Source: Tenacibaculum pacificus
Lineage (GTDB): Bacteria > Bacteroidota > Bacteroidia > Flavobacteriales > Flavobacteriaceae
Assembly: GCF_027941775.1 (NCBI RefSeq)
Contig: NZ_CP115917.1
Span: forward strand, 1,116,001-1,180,000
Direction of reading: 5' to 3'
DNA length: 64,000 nucleotides
Shown here: one piece after another, positions 1 through 8,558 of the stretch
How the letters are laid out: the number at the start of each line of letters is the position of its first letter
How positions within the stretch are numbered: position 1 is the first letter of the stretch
Translations under genes and position numbers: made by a program
Notes under the pieces: model-generated
Told to the model about the DNA's origin: nothing
What the model saw: only the letters and a program-made list of their open reading frames with translations
Databases searched by the model: none

Positions 1-274
1 TTACAGGGATTTGTAAATTTTCGGCAACTTTCGCAATAGTTTTGTGTAAAATTTCTGCAAAAGGATGCGAGGCATTTATAATGATGTTAATATTATTTTC
101 GATTAGATAATTTTCTAAATCTTTTTCAGTTAACGCACCATATCTGTAACTGGCAATTTGAGTTTCTTTAAAAGAGATACTTGTTTTTGTTGAATACACA
201 AAAGGCATCAGTTTTTCTTGAAGCAAGGTTGCTACTTTTTTACCTTCTGTTGTTCCTCCAAATACAAGTATCAT
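1..274 (-). CDS. cbiJ: Cobalt-precorrin-6A reductase, partial (3' end beyond window)
   Basis: The first 91 residues are visible, reading from an ATG at 274 to the window edge. They begin MILVFGGTTEGKKVA, the Rossmann-type N-terminus of the CbiJ/CobK family, and continue to NASHPFAEILHKT, also typical of the family (HPFA). The enzyme reduces the macrocycle of (cobalt-)precorrin-6A with NADPH in cytosolic corrin synthesis. It follows cbiG-cobM by about 30 bases on the same strand and is the last visible gene of the riboswitch-led B12 operon. The C-terminal two thirds are outside the window, so completeness cannot be judged. Identification is by recognition of the N-terminal motif plus context. 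Confidence 0.88.
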   Translation of the reverse strand, partial: MILVFGGTTEGKKVATLLQEKLMPFVYSTKTSISFKETQIASYRYGALTEKDLENYLIENNINIIINASHPFAEILHKTIAKVAENLQIPV

Positions 275-304
275 TTTATCTTTTATTATTTTATAGATGA
301 TTTA

Positions 305-2146
305 TTACTCGGTAACTACAAATTTTTTGTTAGTTCTAAAAATATGTTTCCATTCAGGATTGTATAATTGCGATCTATTTTTACGTGCTCCAATAGCACT
401 ACCAACAACAATTAATACGGTTCTTGTTTTTTTACTCTTCTTTACAATTTCGGCAAGGTTTTCTAATTTTCCTTGATAAATTTCTTCATCTTTCCAAGTG
501 ATTCTGTATAGTACAGCTACTGGAGTATCGGCATCAAAATGTTCTAATAATTGCGCTTGTACTTTTGATGCAATTCCTGCACTTAAAAAAATACACATTG
601 TTGAATTTGTTGCTGCAAATGCCGAAATACTTTCTTTTGATGGCATTGGCGTTTTTCCTTCACCACGAGTTAAAACAATAGATTGTACAACTTCAGGAAT
701 AGTAAATTCTGATTTTAAAACGGCAGCGGCTGCACTAAATGACGATATTCCTGGAACAATAAAATACTCCATTTCTAACTCATCAAAAATGGTCATTTGC
801 TCTTGAATTGCACCATATAAAGAAGGATCACCACATTGTAAACGAACAATTGAATTCCCTTTTTTATAATGTTCTTGCATTAAAGAAACTTGTTCTTCCA
901 AGGTCATCATTGCAGAATTTCTAACTACAGCAGAAGGTTTACACCAATTGGTCATTTCTTCAGGAATTAAACTTCCTGCATATAAAACACAATCAGCTTC
1001 TTCTAAATATATTTTTCCTTTTACGGTTATTAATTCCTCATCACCAGGACCTGCACCAATAATTGCAACAGCAGTTTTACGAACTGCTTTTGCATCTAAA
1101 GCAACCGAAAAAGTGAATTTTTCATTGTTTTCAATATGAATTTTTTGTTTTTCAACAAGTAATTCTTTATTTCCAGATAATAACATTGCACAAGATTCTG
1201 AAACTCCTGCAACACCAATTTTAGATTGTACCATTTCACTCGGATTTGGTATTGAAATAGTATTTATTTCATCCGAAGTAAATGTGCTAAAAGGAATATT
1301 ATTTTTTGTGCTAAAATCTAAATATGCTTGTTGATTAGCTTTTATATCAATAGAACCAAAGTTTTTAATTGCTGAAAAATGCAATCCTTCGTTAGCTAAT
1401 TTATTTTTGAATGTTTCTTGAAAAACATTGAAATCTAATTTTTTAGAACATCCAGAGCCAACTGATAATACTTTAGGAATAAAAAATAAACTAGGAATTT
1501 TTGCTTCGTATATTTTATAACTTACAGCAATAAATAAATCAAATTGTGTGTAATCAATATCTTTTTCATCATAAAATACAGTCACAAAACTAGGAACTAT
1601 TTTTTCTAAATGCTGTGTTCCTTTATCTTTAATATCTAAAAGTAAAGCGGTTGGTTTATTATTCACAAACAACGCCATTGTTTTAGTTATTGATAATGAA
1701 CTTTCTGTTTGCCAGTCAAATTGAGTACCAAGCGTATCTAAAGCCCAAATTTCTTGCACATCGCTAGATGTTGATATCACAGGGTTTGCTCCTAAAACAG
1801 CCGATACTTTTAAAGCGAAATTATTAGCACCTCCTTTGTGTCCGCTTAATACAGATTGTACATTTACTCCTAAATCATCCACAGAAATAACCGCAGGATC
1901 GGTGTTTTTATCTTGAATATATGGTGCAATTAATCGCACACAAATACCTAATGCTGTAACAAAACAAATACCATCTAATTTTGAAAAATTATCGGTTAAA
2001 TAATCAGAAATAGAGGTAATAGTTGATACATTTCCGTTTGTAGATTCTAAGGTAGTTATTACCAATGATTTTGAAAATTCTTTCTGAATGATAAGGGCTT
2101 TTTCTAATCCTTTTTCAGTAACTGCTATAATGGCTATTTTTTTCAT
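305..2146 (-). CDS. CbiG-CobM fusion: cobalt-precorrin-5A hydrolase / precorrin-4 C11-methyltransferase
   Basis: Two corrin enzymes in one 613-residue chain. Residues 1 to about 345 are CbiG (acetaldehyde-releasing delta-lactone opening of cobalt-precorrin-5A), with the family core VTALGICVRLIAPYI, DDLGVNVQSVLSGHKGGAN and, after a linker, the C-terminal CbiG lobe around VLSVGSGCSKKLDF. From about residue 358 a SAM-dependent tetrapyrrole methylase begins: AIIGAGPGDEELITVKG, then LYAGSLIPEEM, LQCGDPSLYGA and VPGISSFSAAAA, which is the CobM/CbiF (C11 methylation) type. The start codon abuts the stop of cobL with no spacer (TAAATG), implying translational coupling. CbiG is a marker of the cobalt-early (anaerobic-type) pathway. 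Domain order and sequence are clear; both activities are inferred from family. Confidence 0.93.
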   Translation of the reverse strand: MKKIAIIAVTEKGLEKALIIQKEFSKSLVITTLESTNGNVSTITSISDYLTDNFSKLDGICFVTALGICVRLIAPYIQDKNTDPAVISVDDLGVNVQSVLSGHKGGANNFALKVSAVLGANPVISTSSDVQEIWALDTLGTQFDWQTESSLSITKTMALFVNNKPTALLLDIKDKGTQHLEKIVPSFVTVFYDEKDIDYTQFDLFIAVSYKIYEAKIPSLFFIPKVLSVGSGCSKKLDFNVFQETFKNKLANEGLHFSAIKNFGSIDIKANQQAYLDFSTKNNIPFSTFTSDEINTISIPNPSEMVQSKIGVAGVSESCAMLLSGNKELLVEKQKIHIENNEKFTFSVALDAKAVRKTAVAIIGAGPGDEELITVKGKIYLEEADCVLYAGSLIPEEMTNWCKPSAVVRNSAMMTLEEQVSLMQEHYKKGNSIVRLQCGDPSLYGAIQEQMTIFDELEMEYFIVPGISSFSAAAAVLKSEFTIPEVVQSIVLTRGEGKTPMPSKESISAFAATNSTMCIFLSAGIASKVQAQLLEHFDADTPVAVLYRITWKDEEIYQGKLENLAEIVKKSKKTRTVLIVVGSAIGARKNRSQLYNPEWKHIFRTNKKFVVTE

Positions 2147-3346
2147 TTATATTTTTTCTGCTGAATGAATGCTAATTTTGTTATGCTCATTTACTTGAAT
2201 CACACTCGTATTTATAGTATAATTTAATGTAGTAAGCTCTTTTATAAATATATTGGTACTGTTTTGTTTTACGGCATTGGTAACAATCCTAGCTTTCGGA
2301 TTTAATTTATGAATTAGATAAATTAATTCATTTAATCTGCCACCGTGTCCGCCAATAAATACGACATCTGGAATTTGAAATTCTTCTAAATTGAGGTTAA
2401 AAAAATCATCAATAATAATAGCGATGCCAGGAGTAGAGAAGCGTTCTGTATTTTGCTGAATAATATTTCCGCATACAGTTCGTTTTTCAAAAGCGACTAT
2501 TTTTAAATGTGGATACTGTTGTTTTGCTTCAATAGCAACCGAACCTGTGCAAGCTCCAATATCCCAAAAAACTGTTTTATTTTGTAATTGTAAAGCGTTT
2601 ATCGTACTTAATCGGATAGGCATTTTGGTAATCATATTTGCCCGATTCGGTAAAGGAATAAAAGCATCATCAGCCATTCCAAAAGGTTTTTCTTTGGATG
2701 TTGTTTTCTTTAATAAAACACAATTTAAATGGTCATGTGATTTTTTTGTACAAGTTGCTAAATCAAGTGTTTCAATATGTTCATTATTTCCGTCTAAAGC
2801 TTCGCCAACGGTAATACTGTAATTATCAAAACCATATTTTAACAAACGTTTTGCAATTTCCGAAGGTGTTTTTTTAGCATCTGTTAATACGCCGATTAAT
2901 TTATTTCTGTTGATTAAAGCTTCATCTAAAGCCGACCAATCTCTACCGTGAACAGATATCGATTTTAAAGCATTATAATTTGTTTGTGTTTTATGACATA
3001 ATAATTGAATACTGTTAAAATAGGGGGTAGCTTTTAATTTTACGTTTGGTAATAAGCGTTGTAACGTGTTTCCGAATCCATAGAAAAAAGGATCTCCAGA
3101 AGCGAAAACTACAATTGTTGTATCAATTTTTTTATATTTATTGATAAGAAAATCCATTTTACCTGAAATTTCAATCCAAGTATGATTTTCTGGTAAGTAT
3201 GATTTTACCAATTGATAATGACGTTTTCCGCCAGAAAAAACACTTGATTCTTGAATCAATTTCAAGACATCATTATTAAATTTTGGCGTTGGATGATTGC
3301 TAGTTCCAATCAAATGAAAATCGATATGTTTTTGAATTTTATTCAT
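2147..3346 (-). CDS. cobL: Precorrin-6Y C5,15-methyltransferase (CbiE-CbiT fusion)
   Basis: A 399-residue bifunctional enzyme that methylates C5 and C15 and decarboxylates the C12 side chain of precorrin-7/6Y. The N-terminal CbiE tetrapyrrole-methylase domain (about 10-200) shows GGKRHYQLV and FASGDPFFYGFG. The C-terminal CbiT domain (about 225-395) has the class I SAM motif FWDIGACTGSVAIEA near residue 258 and VFIGGHGGRL. The usual CbiE N-terminal glycine motif is recognisable but loose (FHLIGTSNHPTP). Length fits CobL. It sits between bluB and cbiG-cobM with zero-base spacing on both sides, so translation is probably coupled along the operon. Confidence 0.93.
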   Translation of the reverse strand: MNKIQKHIDFHLIGTSNHPTPKFNNDVLKLIQESSVFSGGKRHYQLVKSYLPENHTWIEISGKMDFLINKYKKIDTTIVVFASGDPFFYGFGNTLQRLLPNVKLKATPYFNSIQLLCHKTQTNYNALKSISVHGRDWSALDEALINRNKLIGVLTDAKKTPSEIAKRLLKYGFDNYSITVGEALDGNNEHIETLDLATCTKKSHDHLNCVLLKKTTSKEKPFGMADDAFIPLPNRANMITKMPIRLSTINALQLQNKTVFWDIGACTGSVAIEAKQQYPHLKIVAFEKRTVCGNIIQQNTERFSTPGIAIIIDDFFNLNLEEFQIPDVVFIGGHGGRLNELIYLIHKLNPKARIVTNAVKQNSTNIFIKELTTLNYTINTSVIQVNEHNKISIHSAEKI

Positions 3347-3991
3347 TTATTGATAACATTCTTTAATAACAACATCATTTATATTTTTACGTTTTTCCCA
3401 TTTTAAACGCTCTAATTCGGGGTTTTCATAAAATTTATCTACATGACCTAAACATAAATAACCGATTAATTGTCTGTTATTAGGAGCATTTAAAATAGTT
3501 TTAACTTTGTTTTCATTTAAAATACTAACCCAACCTAAACCGACATTTAACGCTCTTGCCATTAACCACATATTTTGAATGGCACAAACCACCGAATAAA
3601 CACCTGCTTCTTTCATCGAAGTTTGTCCTAAAATAGGATGTTGACTTGGTTTGTAAAAAACCGCGATATTTAATGCCGATTCTACAATTCCTTCTAATTT
3701 TAATTGTGTGTATGCGTCAGCTTTTTTTCCTTCGAAAAGAGTTTTAGCCTTTTCATTTTCTTCAAAAAAACTGTCTTTAATTTTATTTCTGATTTCTAAA
3801 TCTTTAATGACAACAAATTCCCACGGTTGAGAAAACCCAACAGATGGTGCATTTACTCCAGCAAATAGAATTTTATCTAAATGTTCTTTAGATATAGGTG
3901 TATTTATAAACCGATTCCCTCTAACATCTCTACGTGCAAGTATTATTTGTTCGAGGGTTTCAATATTTTCTGGAGTAAATTTGTTCATCAT
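3347..3991 (-). CDS. bluB: 5,6-dimethylbenzimidazole synthase (nitroreductase family)
   Basis: BluB cleaves reduced FMN with oxygen to make 5,6-dimethylbenzimidazole, the lower ligand of B12. The 214-residue protein has family marks: ILARRDVRGNRF near the N-terminus (FMN phosphate contacts), APSVGFSQPWEFVVI, NMWLMARALNVGLGWVSIL and a C-terminal LERLKWEKR. Two adjacent Met codons open the frame (3991 or 3988); either is possible. Family relatives called cob(II)yrinic acid a,c-diamide reductase have very similar sequence, so that older name may appear. Its place inside the corrin operon, with no spacer to cobJ-cbiC upstream, supports a B12 role. Oxygen use here contrasts with the cobalt-early ring enzymes around it. 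Confidence 0.9.
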   Translation of the reverse strand: MMNKFTPENIETLEQIILARRDVRGNRFINTPISKEHLDKILFAGVNAPSVGFSQPWEFVVIKDLEIRNKIKDSFFEENEKAKTLFEGKKADAYTQLKLEGIVESALNIAVFYKPSQHPILGQTSMKEAGVYSVVCAIQNMWLMARALNVGLGWVSILNENKVKTILNAPNNRQLIGYLCLGHVDKFYENPELERLKWEKRKNINDVVIKECYQ

Positions 3992-5368
3992 TTAAGAATT
4001 AAAATAAATTGAAGCTTCAGGCAAAGTAAATGCAGCGTTCACAATAGCTGCGGCAACATTACTTCCGCCTCTGTTACCTTCTATAACTACCCAATTTGTG
4101 TTTTTTGTTTGTGATAATTGCTCTTTTGCTTCTAAAACATTGACAAAACCAACAGGCACACCAACAACTCCAACAGGTTTAAAAGTGTCGTTATCTTTTA
4201 TTTGATCTACAATTTCGAATAAAGCAGTCGGAGCGTTTCCAACAACATATAAAGCGTTTGGATATTTTTCAATAGCTTTTCTAATTCCTGCTTGAGAACG
4301 TGTAATATTTTCTGAAGTGGCTAATAATTGCGCATCTTCATCATTTAATAAACAATGTATTTGATTTCCATATTCTTTTGTGAAAGCCTTTGTAATTCCT
4401 GCTTTAACCATAGTAACATCTGTTACAATTTCGCCACCATTTTTAAGATGTTCACGCCAGTTTTCAATCGCTTCTGGAGTTGCTGAATAATGATTAAAAT
4501 CTTCTAAAATTCCTGTGGTATGAATTACTCTTGTTATTGCCCATTTATCAGCAATCGCAAAAGGTAAATCTTGAATATGTTCGGTAACAATTCTAAAACT
4601 TTCTTGTTGAATTTCTTTTCCTGTATGTGGTTTTCGATTTAAGTATCCTCTAGGAGTAACTAAATAATCTTTAAAACGATATGTTTGCGAATTTCCAATC
4701 ATCACCAAACAAAACATATCTACATCTTCAGGATTAAATTCTCCTAAAGTGGTGATTTTACATTCTTCTTCAGGGCGAGTTACATGCCTAATAATTGCAA
4801 CAGGAGTAGAAGGAGAGCGTTTTTCTAAAAATATTTTTTGTAATCTACCTAATTGCCAATGCCTTTTTTTACTTTTCGGATTGTATAAACTAGTTACAAA
4901 ATCGCCCATTGCGGCAGCCTTAATTCTTTGTTCTATTTTGTTCCAAGGAGTCATTAAATCTGACAAAGAAATACAACAAAAATCGTGACCTAATGGCGCA
5001 CCTAATTTACTTCCAGCAGCTAAAAAAGCAGAAACACCAGGTAAGGTTTCTAACTCAATATCATCATGATTTCCTTTAGATACAACTTCGTAAACAATAG
5101 CAGCCATTGCATAAATACTGGCATCACCAGAACCAATAACTACTACATATTTATCTTCGTTTGCTTTTTCAACAGCTTTGTGAGCTCTTGCTTCTTCTTT
5201 TCCTAAAGGCATCGAAATTAATTCGGCATCTTCTTTAAATAACGATTTTCCAAATTGAAAATAATAGTCGTACCCAATAACAACATCAGCTTTTTGTAAA
5301 GCATTTTTAACAACGGGTAACATATAATCTATATCTCCAGGACCTAATCCCGCAACGGTTATTTTCAT
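3992..5368 (-). CDS. CobJ-CbiC fusion: precorrin-3B C17-methyltransferase / precorrin-8X methylmutase
   Basis: A 458-residue fusion. Residues 1 to about 240 are the ring-contracting C17-methyltransferase (CobJ/CbiH): MKITVAGLGPGDIDYMLP, VIGSGDASIYAMA, LETLPGVSAFLAAGSKLGAPLGHDF and DFVTSLYNPKSKKR. From about 250 a CbiC/CobH methylmutase follows: GKEIQQESFRIV, the catalytic-His segment TRVIHTTGILEDF (His near 282), EIVTDVTMVKAGI and YVVGNAPTALFEI. It moves the C11 methyl to C12 to give (cobalt-)hydrogenobyrinate. The start overlaps the stop of cobI by four bases (ATGA). Neither domain lacks an obvious key residue. Fusions of this pair are seen in Bacteroidota; the exact distribution was not checked. 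Confidence 0.93.
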   Translation of the reverse strand: MKITVAGLGPGDIDYMLPVVKNALQKADVVIGYDYYFQFGKSLFKEDAELISMPLGKEEARAHKAVEKANEDKYVVVIGSGDASIYAMAAIVYEVVSKGNHDDIELETLPGVSAFLAAGSKLGAPLGHDFCCISLSDLMTPWNKIEQRIKAAAMGDFVTSLYNPKSKKRHWQLGRLQKIFLEKRSPSTPVAIIRHVTRPEEECKITTLGEFNPEDVDMFCLVMIGNSQTYRFKDYLVTPRGYLNRKPHTGKEIQQESFRIVTEHIQDLPFAIADKWAITRVIHTTGILEDFNHYSATPEAIENWREHLKNGGEIVTDVTMVKAGITKAFTKEYGNQIHCLLNDEDAQLLATSENITRSQAGIRKAIEKYPNALYVVGNAPTALFEIVDQIKDNDTFKPVGVVGVPVGFVNVLEAKEQLSQTKNTNWVVIEGNRGGSNVAAAIVNAAFTLPEASIYFNS

Positions 5369-6075
5369 TTTTTTATTTTTTTAATAATGATAAGAGAAAA
5401 ATAAGGAGTTTCTCTTTTACTGGCTGTATTCCAGTTATTGGTTATAAATTGCTCGTCAGTTCCTAAGCGTTCGGCATAGGTGACGCTATGTTTTTGAGTG
5501 TCAATTACAGCGGTGATTATAGCAACAACCGATATAATTTTCATTAAAACTACGGTGTCAAAATTATCAATAGCTTCTTGTAATTCTTGTTTACTTTGGA
5601 TACGAGGAATAACGGTTACTTTTTCATTTTGCAAACACAAAGGAATTTGACTTTCTGATGATAAATGTAAGTAAGACGTAATTCCTGGAATTAAATCTAT
5701 TTTTAATTGATGTTTTTTAATTTTTTCTAATAGATAAGAAAATGAGCTATACGTACTAATATCGCCTTCGCTAACAATTGCTATTGATAAACCATTTTTA
5801 TAATCGCTTAAAATTTGTTGAAAAGTAGTTTCGTAAACCTCTTTAGCCTGAACTCTTTCTAAATCCATTTTTAGATAAAATCCAACTAGTTTTTGAGTAT
5901 CTAAATTATAGTTATTTAAAATAGTACGTGAATAACTCACTTTTCTACCATCTTTAAATAATGAACCAGGATAATATATTTTATCAGCTTGCTGTAAGGT
6001 TTTTAATCCTTTTAAGGTAATTAAATCAGCATCACCAGTTCCTAACGAAACACCATGTACTTTACCCGTTATCAT
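5365..6075 (-). CDS. cobI: Precorrin-2 C20-methyltransferase
   Basis: A 236-residue SAM-dependent tetrapyrrole methylase of the CobI/CbiL type, adding the C20 methyl to (cobalt-)precorrin-2. Visible motifs are VHGVSLGTGDADLITLKG, YYPGSLFKDGRKVSYS, IVSEGDISTYSSFSYL (where many methylases have GDP) and LIPGITSYLHLSS. VSLGTGD and the GDISTYSS loop distinguish C20 enzymes from the other corrin methylases in this operon. It overlaps cbiX by four bases upstream and cobJ-cbiC by four bases downstream. The C-terminus is short and ends in a Lys-rich tail. Confidence in the specific methylation position is good from both motif and gene complement. Confidence 0.9.
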   Translation of the reverse strand: MITGKVHGVSLGTGDADLITLKGLKTLQQADKIYYPGSLFKDGRKVSYSRTILNNYNLDTQKLVGFYLKMDLERVQAKEVYETTFQQILSDYKNGLSIAIVSEGDISTYSSFSYLLEKIKKHQLKIDLIPGITSYLHLSSESQIPLCLQNEKVTVIPRIQSKQELQEAIDNFDTVVLMKIISVVAIITAVIDTQKHSVTYAERLGTDEQFITNNWNTASKRETPYFSLIIIKKIKK

Positions 6076-7004
6076 ATTCCTAATCCTTTTTTAATTTTAG
6101 TAAATACATTGCTTTTCTGCCCAACTTTTTCATCTTCTTCAAATAAAACACCTTTTACACCTAAATGATGTCCAACTTGTTCTTTTCCAATTTCATCTTC
6201 TAAGCCAACAATTTGTTTTCGGTATTTACATAATTGGCAATTCATATTTGCCGTACCATTAATGGTTTCATCTAAACGTTCATCAAAAGCTTTTAAGATT
6301 AATTCATCGCTTCCAAAAGCATCGGTATAAATATGTTCAAAAGGAGAAGTTTCATTAAAAGTGCGAATTTGATTATAAATACGTTCTAAAAGAATTCCTG
6401 TAAAAAAGAAAAATGGAATCGCAATAGTTCGTTTAAATTCCATTTTACTGGTTAATTCTAAACTTTTAGTAACCGTCGGATATGCCGTTCCGCTGTATGC
6501 AACCGTTGTAAAACCAAATCCCATTCCTTCGCCTAACATACAGGCTAATTTGTGTACATCAGAATTTGCATCGGTATCTGTAGTTCCTCTACCAACCACC
6601 ATTAAACAAACATCTTTTCTATTGATAACAGGATGTTTATTTTCTTCTTCTAAAATTCTTTTTTGAGCCAATTCTAATAAAAACGAATTTACACCAAGAT
6701 GTTTTCCCATTTTGATGGTCAAATCGCTATAATAACTCTGTATGGTATTCATTTCATACGGAATATCATTTTTAGCGTGAGAACCTGCAAAAAGAATAAT
6801 CGGCAAAGCATAAATTTCACGAATTCCTTTTTGATACATGCGTTCAATAGAAGCTTCATAAACAGGATGATTGAATTCTAAAAACCCGTAATCAACTTCA
6901 TAATCGGTATAACGAGCCTGTAAAGCTTCAACTAATTGTTTAAAAGCATCAGTTCCTGTTTTGGTTCTGCTACCGTGTCCGCAAAGTAAAATTCCTTTTT
7001 TCAT
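6072..7004 (-). CDS. cbiX: Sirohydrochlorin cobaltochelatase, long CbiX form with Fe-S type tail
   Basis: Inserts cobalt into sirohydrochlorin, the committed step of the cobalt-early route. The 310-residue protein is the long, two-lobed form. The first lobe has ILLCGHGSRTKTG (His10) and FAGSHAKNDIP, the second LMVVGRGTTDTDANSD and IPFFFFTGILLERI. Near residues 252-260 is MNCQLCKYR, matching the MxCxxC motif that binds an Fe-S cluster in characterised CbiX-L proteins, followed by VGHHLGVKG. Four bases separate it from the SDR-CobA stop, and its own end overlaps cobI. A nickel or iron specificity cannot be excluded from sequence, but the neighbours point to cobalt. Confidence 0.9.
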   Translation of the reverse strand: MKKGILLCGHGSRTKTGTDAFKQLVEALQARYTDYEVDYGFLEFNHPVYEASIERMYQKGIREIYALPIILFAGSHAKNDIPYEMNTIQSYYSDLTIKMGKHLGVNSFLLELAQKRILEEENKHPVINRKDVCLMVVGRGTTDTDANSDVHKLACMLGEGMGFGFTTVAYSGTAYPTVTKSLELTSKMEFKRTIAIPFFFFTGILLERIYNQIRTFNETSPFEHIYTDAFGSDELILKAFDERLDETINGTANMNCQLCKYRKQIVGLEDEIGKEQVGHHLGVKGVLFEEDEKVGQKSNVFTKIKKGLGI

Positions 7005-7008
7005 TGAT

Positions 7009-8556
7009 TTAATTGATTGGTTTTACACCTATTAAAAAGACTACAGGCATTTGTAGTGGTTGTTTTTTGATATCGTTTTCTATGTCGCCTAATGTTGATG
7101 AAAGTACCACTTCATTTTCTCTTGAAACATTAGAAACGGCATTAATAGGGATTTCGGAGTTGCCACAAACAGCTATTAATTTCGGAATTAATTTATCTAA
7201 GCTTTTTAAGCCCATATAAAGTGCCAATGTATTTCCTGCTTTTAGCATTTCGGCAATTCCTTTCAATTGTGCGGTTGAATAATCTGCCGTATGTGCGGTG
7301 CAAATTAAAATAGCGTTTGATTTTCTTCTTTCGGTAATCGGAATATTTGCGGTACTCGCAGCGGCTAAAGCGGCTGAAATTCCTGGAACAACGCAAAAAG
7401 GAAGTTTATGTTTCTTTAAAAAACGAACTTCTTCGGCAGCTCTTCCATAAATATAAGGATCACCAGATTTTATGCGAACTACTTTATCACCTTGTTCACA
7501 ATGTTTTTTCATCAATAAATTGATGTTATCTTGACGTGTTTCTTGATCTTCTTTATCACCAAATTTTCTACCAACGTAAATACGTTCCGCTTGTGTATTG
7601 ATGTTTAATATTTCTTCAGAAATTAAATTATCATGTAAAATAATTTCCGCAGTTTCAATCGCTTCAAAAGCTTTTAAAGTTAGTAGGTTTTTATTTCCAG
7701 GACCTGCGCCAACAATCGAAATTTTAGGTAAATATTCTCTGGTGAAAATCCATTCAGGATTAGCAAATTGATACGTAAAATTCAATAAATATTTTGATTT
7801 TGAATTATCAATTATTTTAAAACGTTCTTCTGATGCTGTTTCAAAAATAGGAGCAGGCATATTTAATTTGCTGGCTGCATTCTCATAAAATTCTTTTCGC
7901 TTCGGATGTATATCTGCACAACCGTTAATAATTTCGCCAAAACAATTTTGTTCTAAAATAGTTTCGATTAAACCAATAACATCTTTCTGATGAATTAAAT
8001 TAACAGGTACATTCGGGTTTTTTAATTGCTTTTTATTAGCAAGAAATCTCCCAGGATGACGTTTAGCACCAATTAATCCTGCTAAACGTAAAATAGTTAA
8101 ATTATCACCAAAATGTTGTTGTAATAATTCTTCGGCTTTAATTAATGCGTGTCCAGATGCTTTTTCAGGAACACATTTTTCAGTCTCATTTATAAGACTA
8201 TTATTGTTTTGATAAACTGAAGTAGAACTCACAAAAATAACTTTTGTCGTTTTTGGAGTTCGTTGTATAATCTGTGCTATTTGCTTCGGATGAATTGTTT
8301 CAATATTATCAATTCTCTTTGGCGGGAAATTGATAATAAGGACATTTGTATCAGTAATAAAAGATTCCCAATCACCAGTAATAGTATCAGCTTCAAGTTT
8401 TATTCTGCAAGTATGAAACGAATATTTGGCTAATGTTTTTAATTTTTCTAACGAAGAAGTAGTTCCGTTAACGGAATAGCCACTTTTTTGTAATTTCAAC
8501 GCAAGCGGTAAACCTAACCAGCCTAATCCTAATATGGAAATATGTTGTTTGTTCAT
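7009..8556 (-). CDS. SDR-type Rossmann domain fused to uroporphyrinogen-III C-methyltransferase (CobA)
   Basis: The C-terminal part (from about residue 278) is a clear SUMT/CobA: ISIVGAGPGNKNLLTLKA, IILHDNLISEEIL, RKFGDKEDQETRQ, KSGDPYIYGRAAEE and VPGISAALAAAS. It makes precorrin-2 from uroporphyrinogen III. Residues 1-275 are an extended SDR/epimerase-like domain with a nucleotide-binding ISILGLGWLGLPLALKL, VIFVSSTSVYQ and ILRLAGLIGAKRHPGRF. The usual SDR YxxxK appears as HALIK, so the Tyr is replaced. The layout mirrors CysG (NAD-binding domain plus SUMT) but with an unrelated-looking Rossmann domain. No separate precorrin-2 dehydrogenase is visible here. The methyltransferase call is firm; the N-terminal function is unknown. 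Confidence 0.88.
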   Translation of the reverse strand: MNKQHISILGLGWLGLPLALKLQKSGYSVNGTTSSLEKLKTLAKYSFHTCRIKLEADTITGDWESFITDTNVLIINFPPKRIDNIETIHPKQIAQIIQRTPKTTKVIFVSSTSVYQNNNSLINETEKCVPEKASGHALIKAEELLQQHFGDNLTILRLAGLIGAKRHPGRFLANKKQLKNPNVPVNLIHQKDVIGLIETILEQNCFGEIINGCADIHPKRKEFYENAASKLNMPAPIFETASEERFKIIDNSKSKYLLNFTYQFANPEWIFTREYLPKISIVGAGPGNKNLLTLKAFEAIETAEIILHDNLISEEILNINTQAERIYVGRKFGDKEDQETRQDNINLLMKKHCEQGDKVVRIKSGDPYIYGRAAEEVRFLKKHKLPFCVVPGISAALAAASTANIPITERRKSNAILICTAHTADYSTAQLKGIAEMLKAGNTLALYMGLKSLDKLIPKLIAVCGNSEIPINAVSNVSRENEVVLSSTLGDIENDIKKQPLQMPVVFLIGVKPIN

Positions 8557-8558
8557 AA

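Noticed and set aside
3992..5368. Assembly-merged reading frames as the cause of the corrin fusions
   Set aside because: Each fusion has a continuous linker with no stop or restart signal and complete domains on both sides; the same pairings are known in other Bacteroidota from memory.
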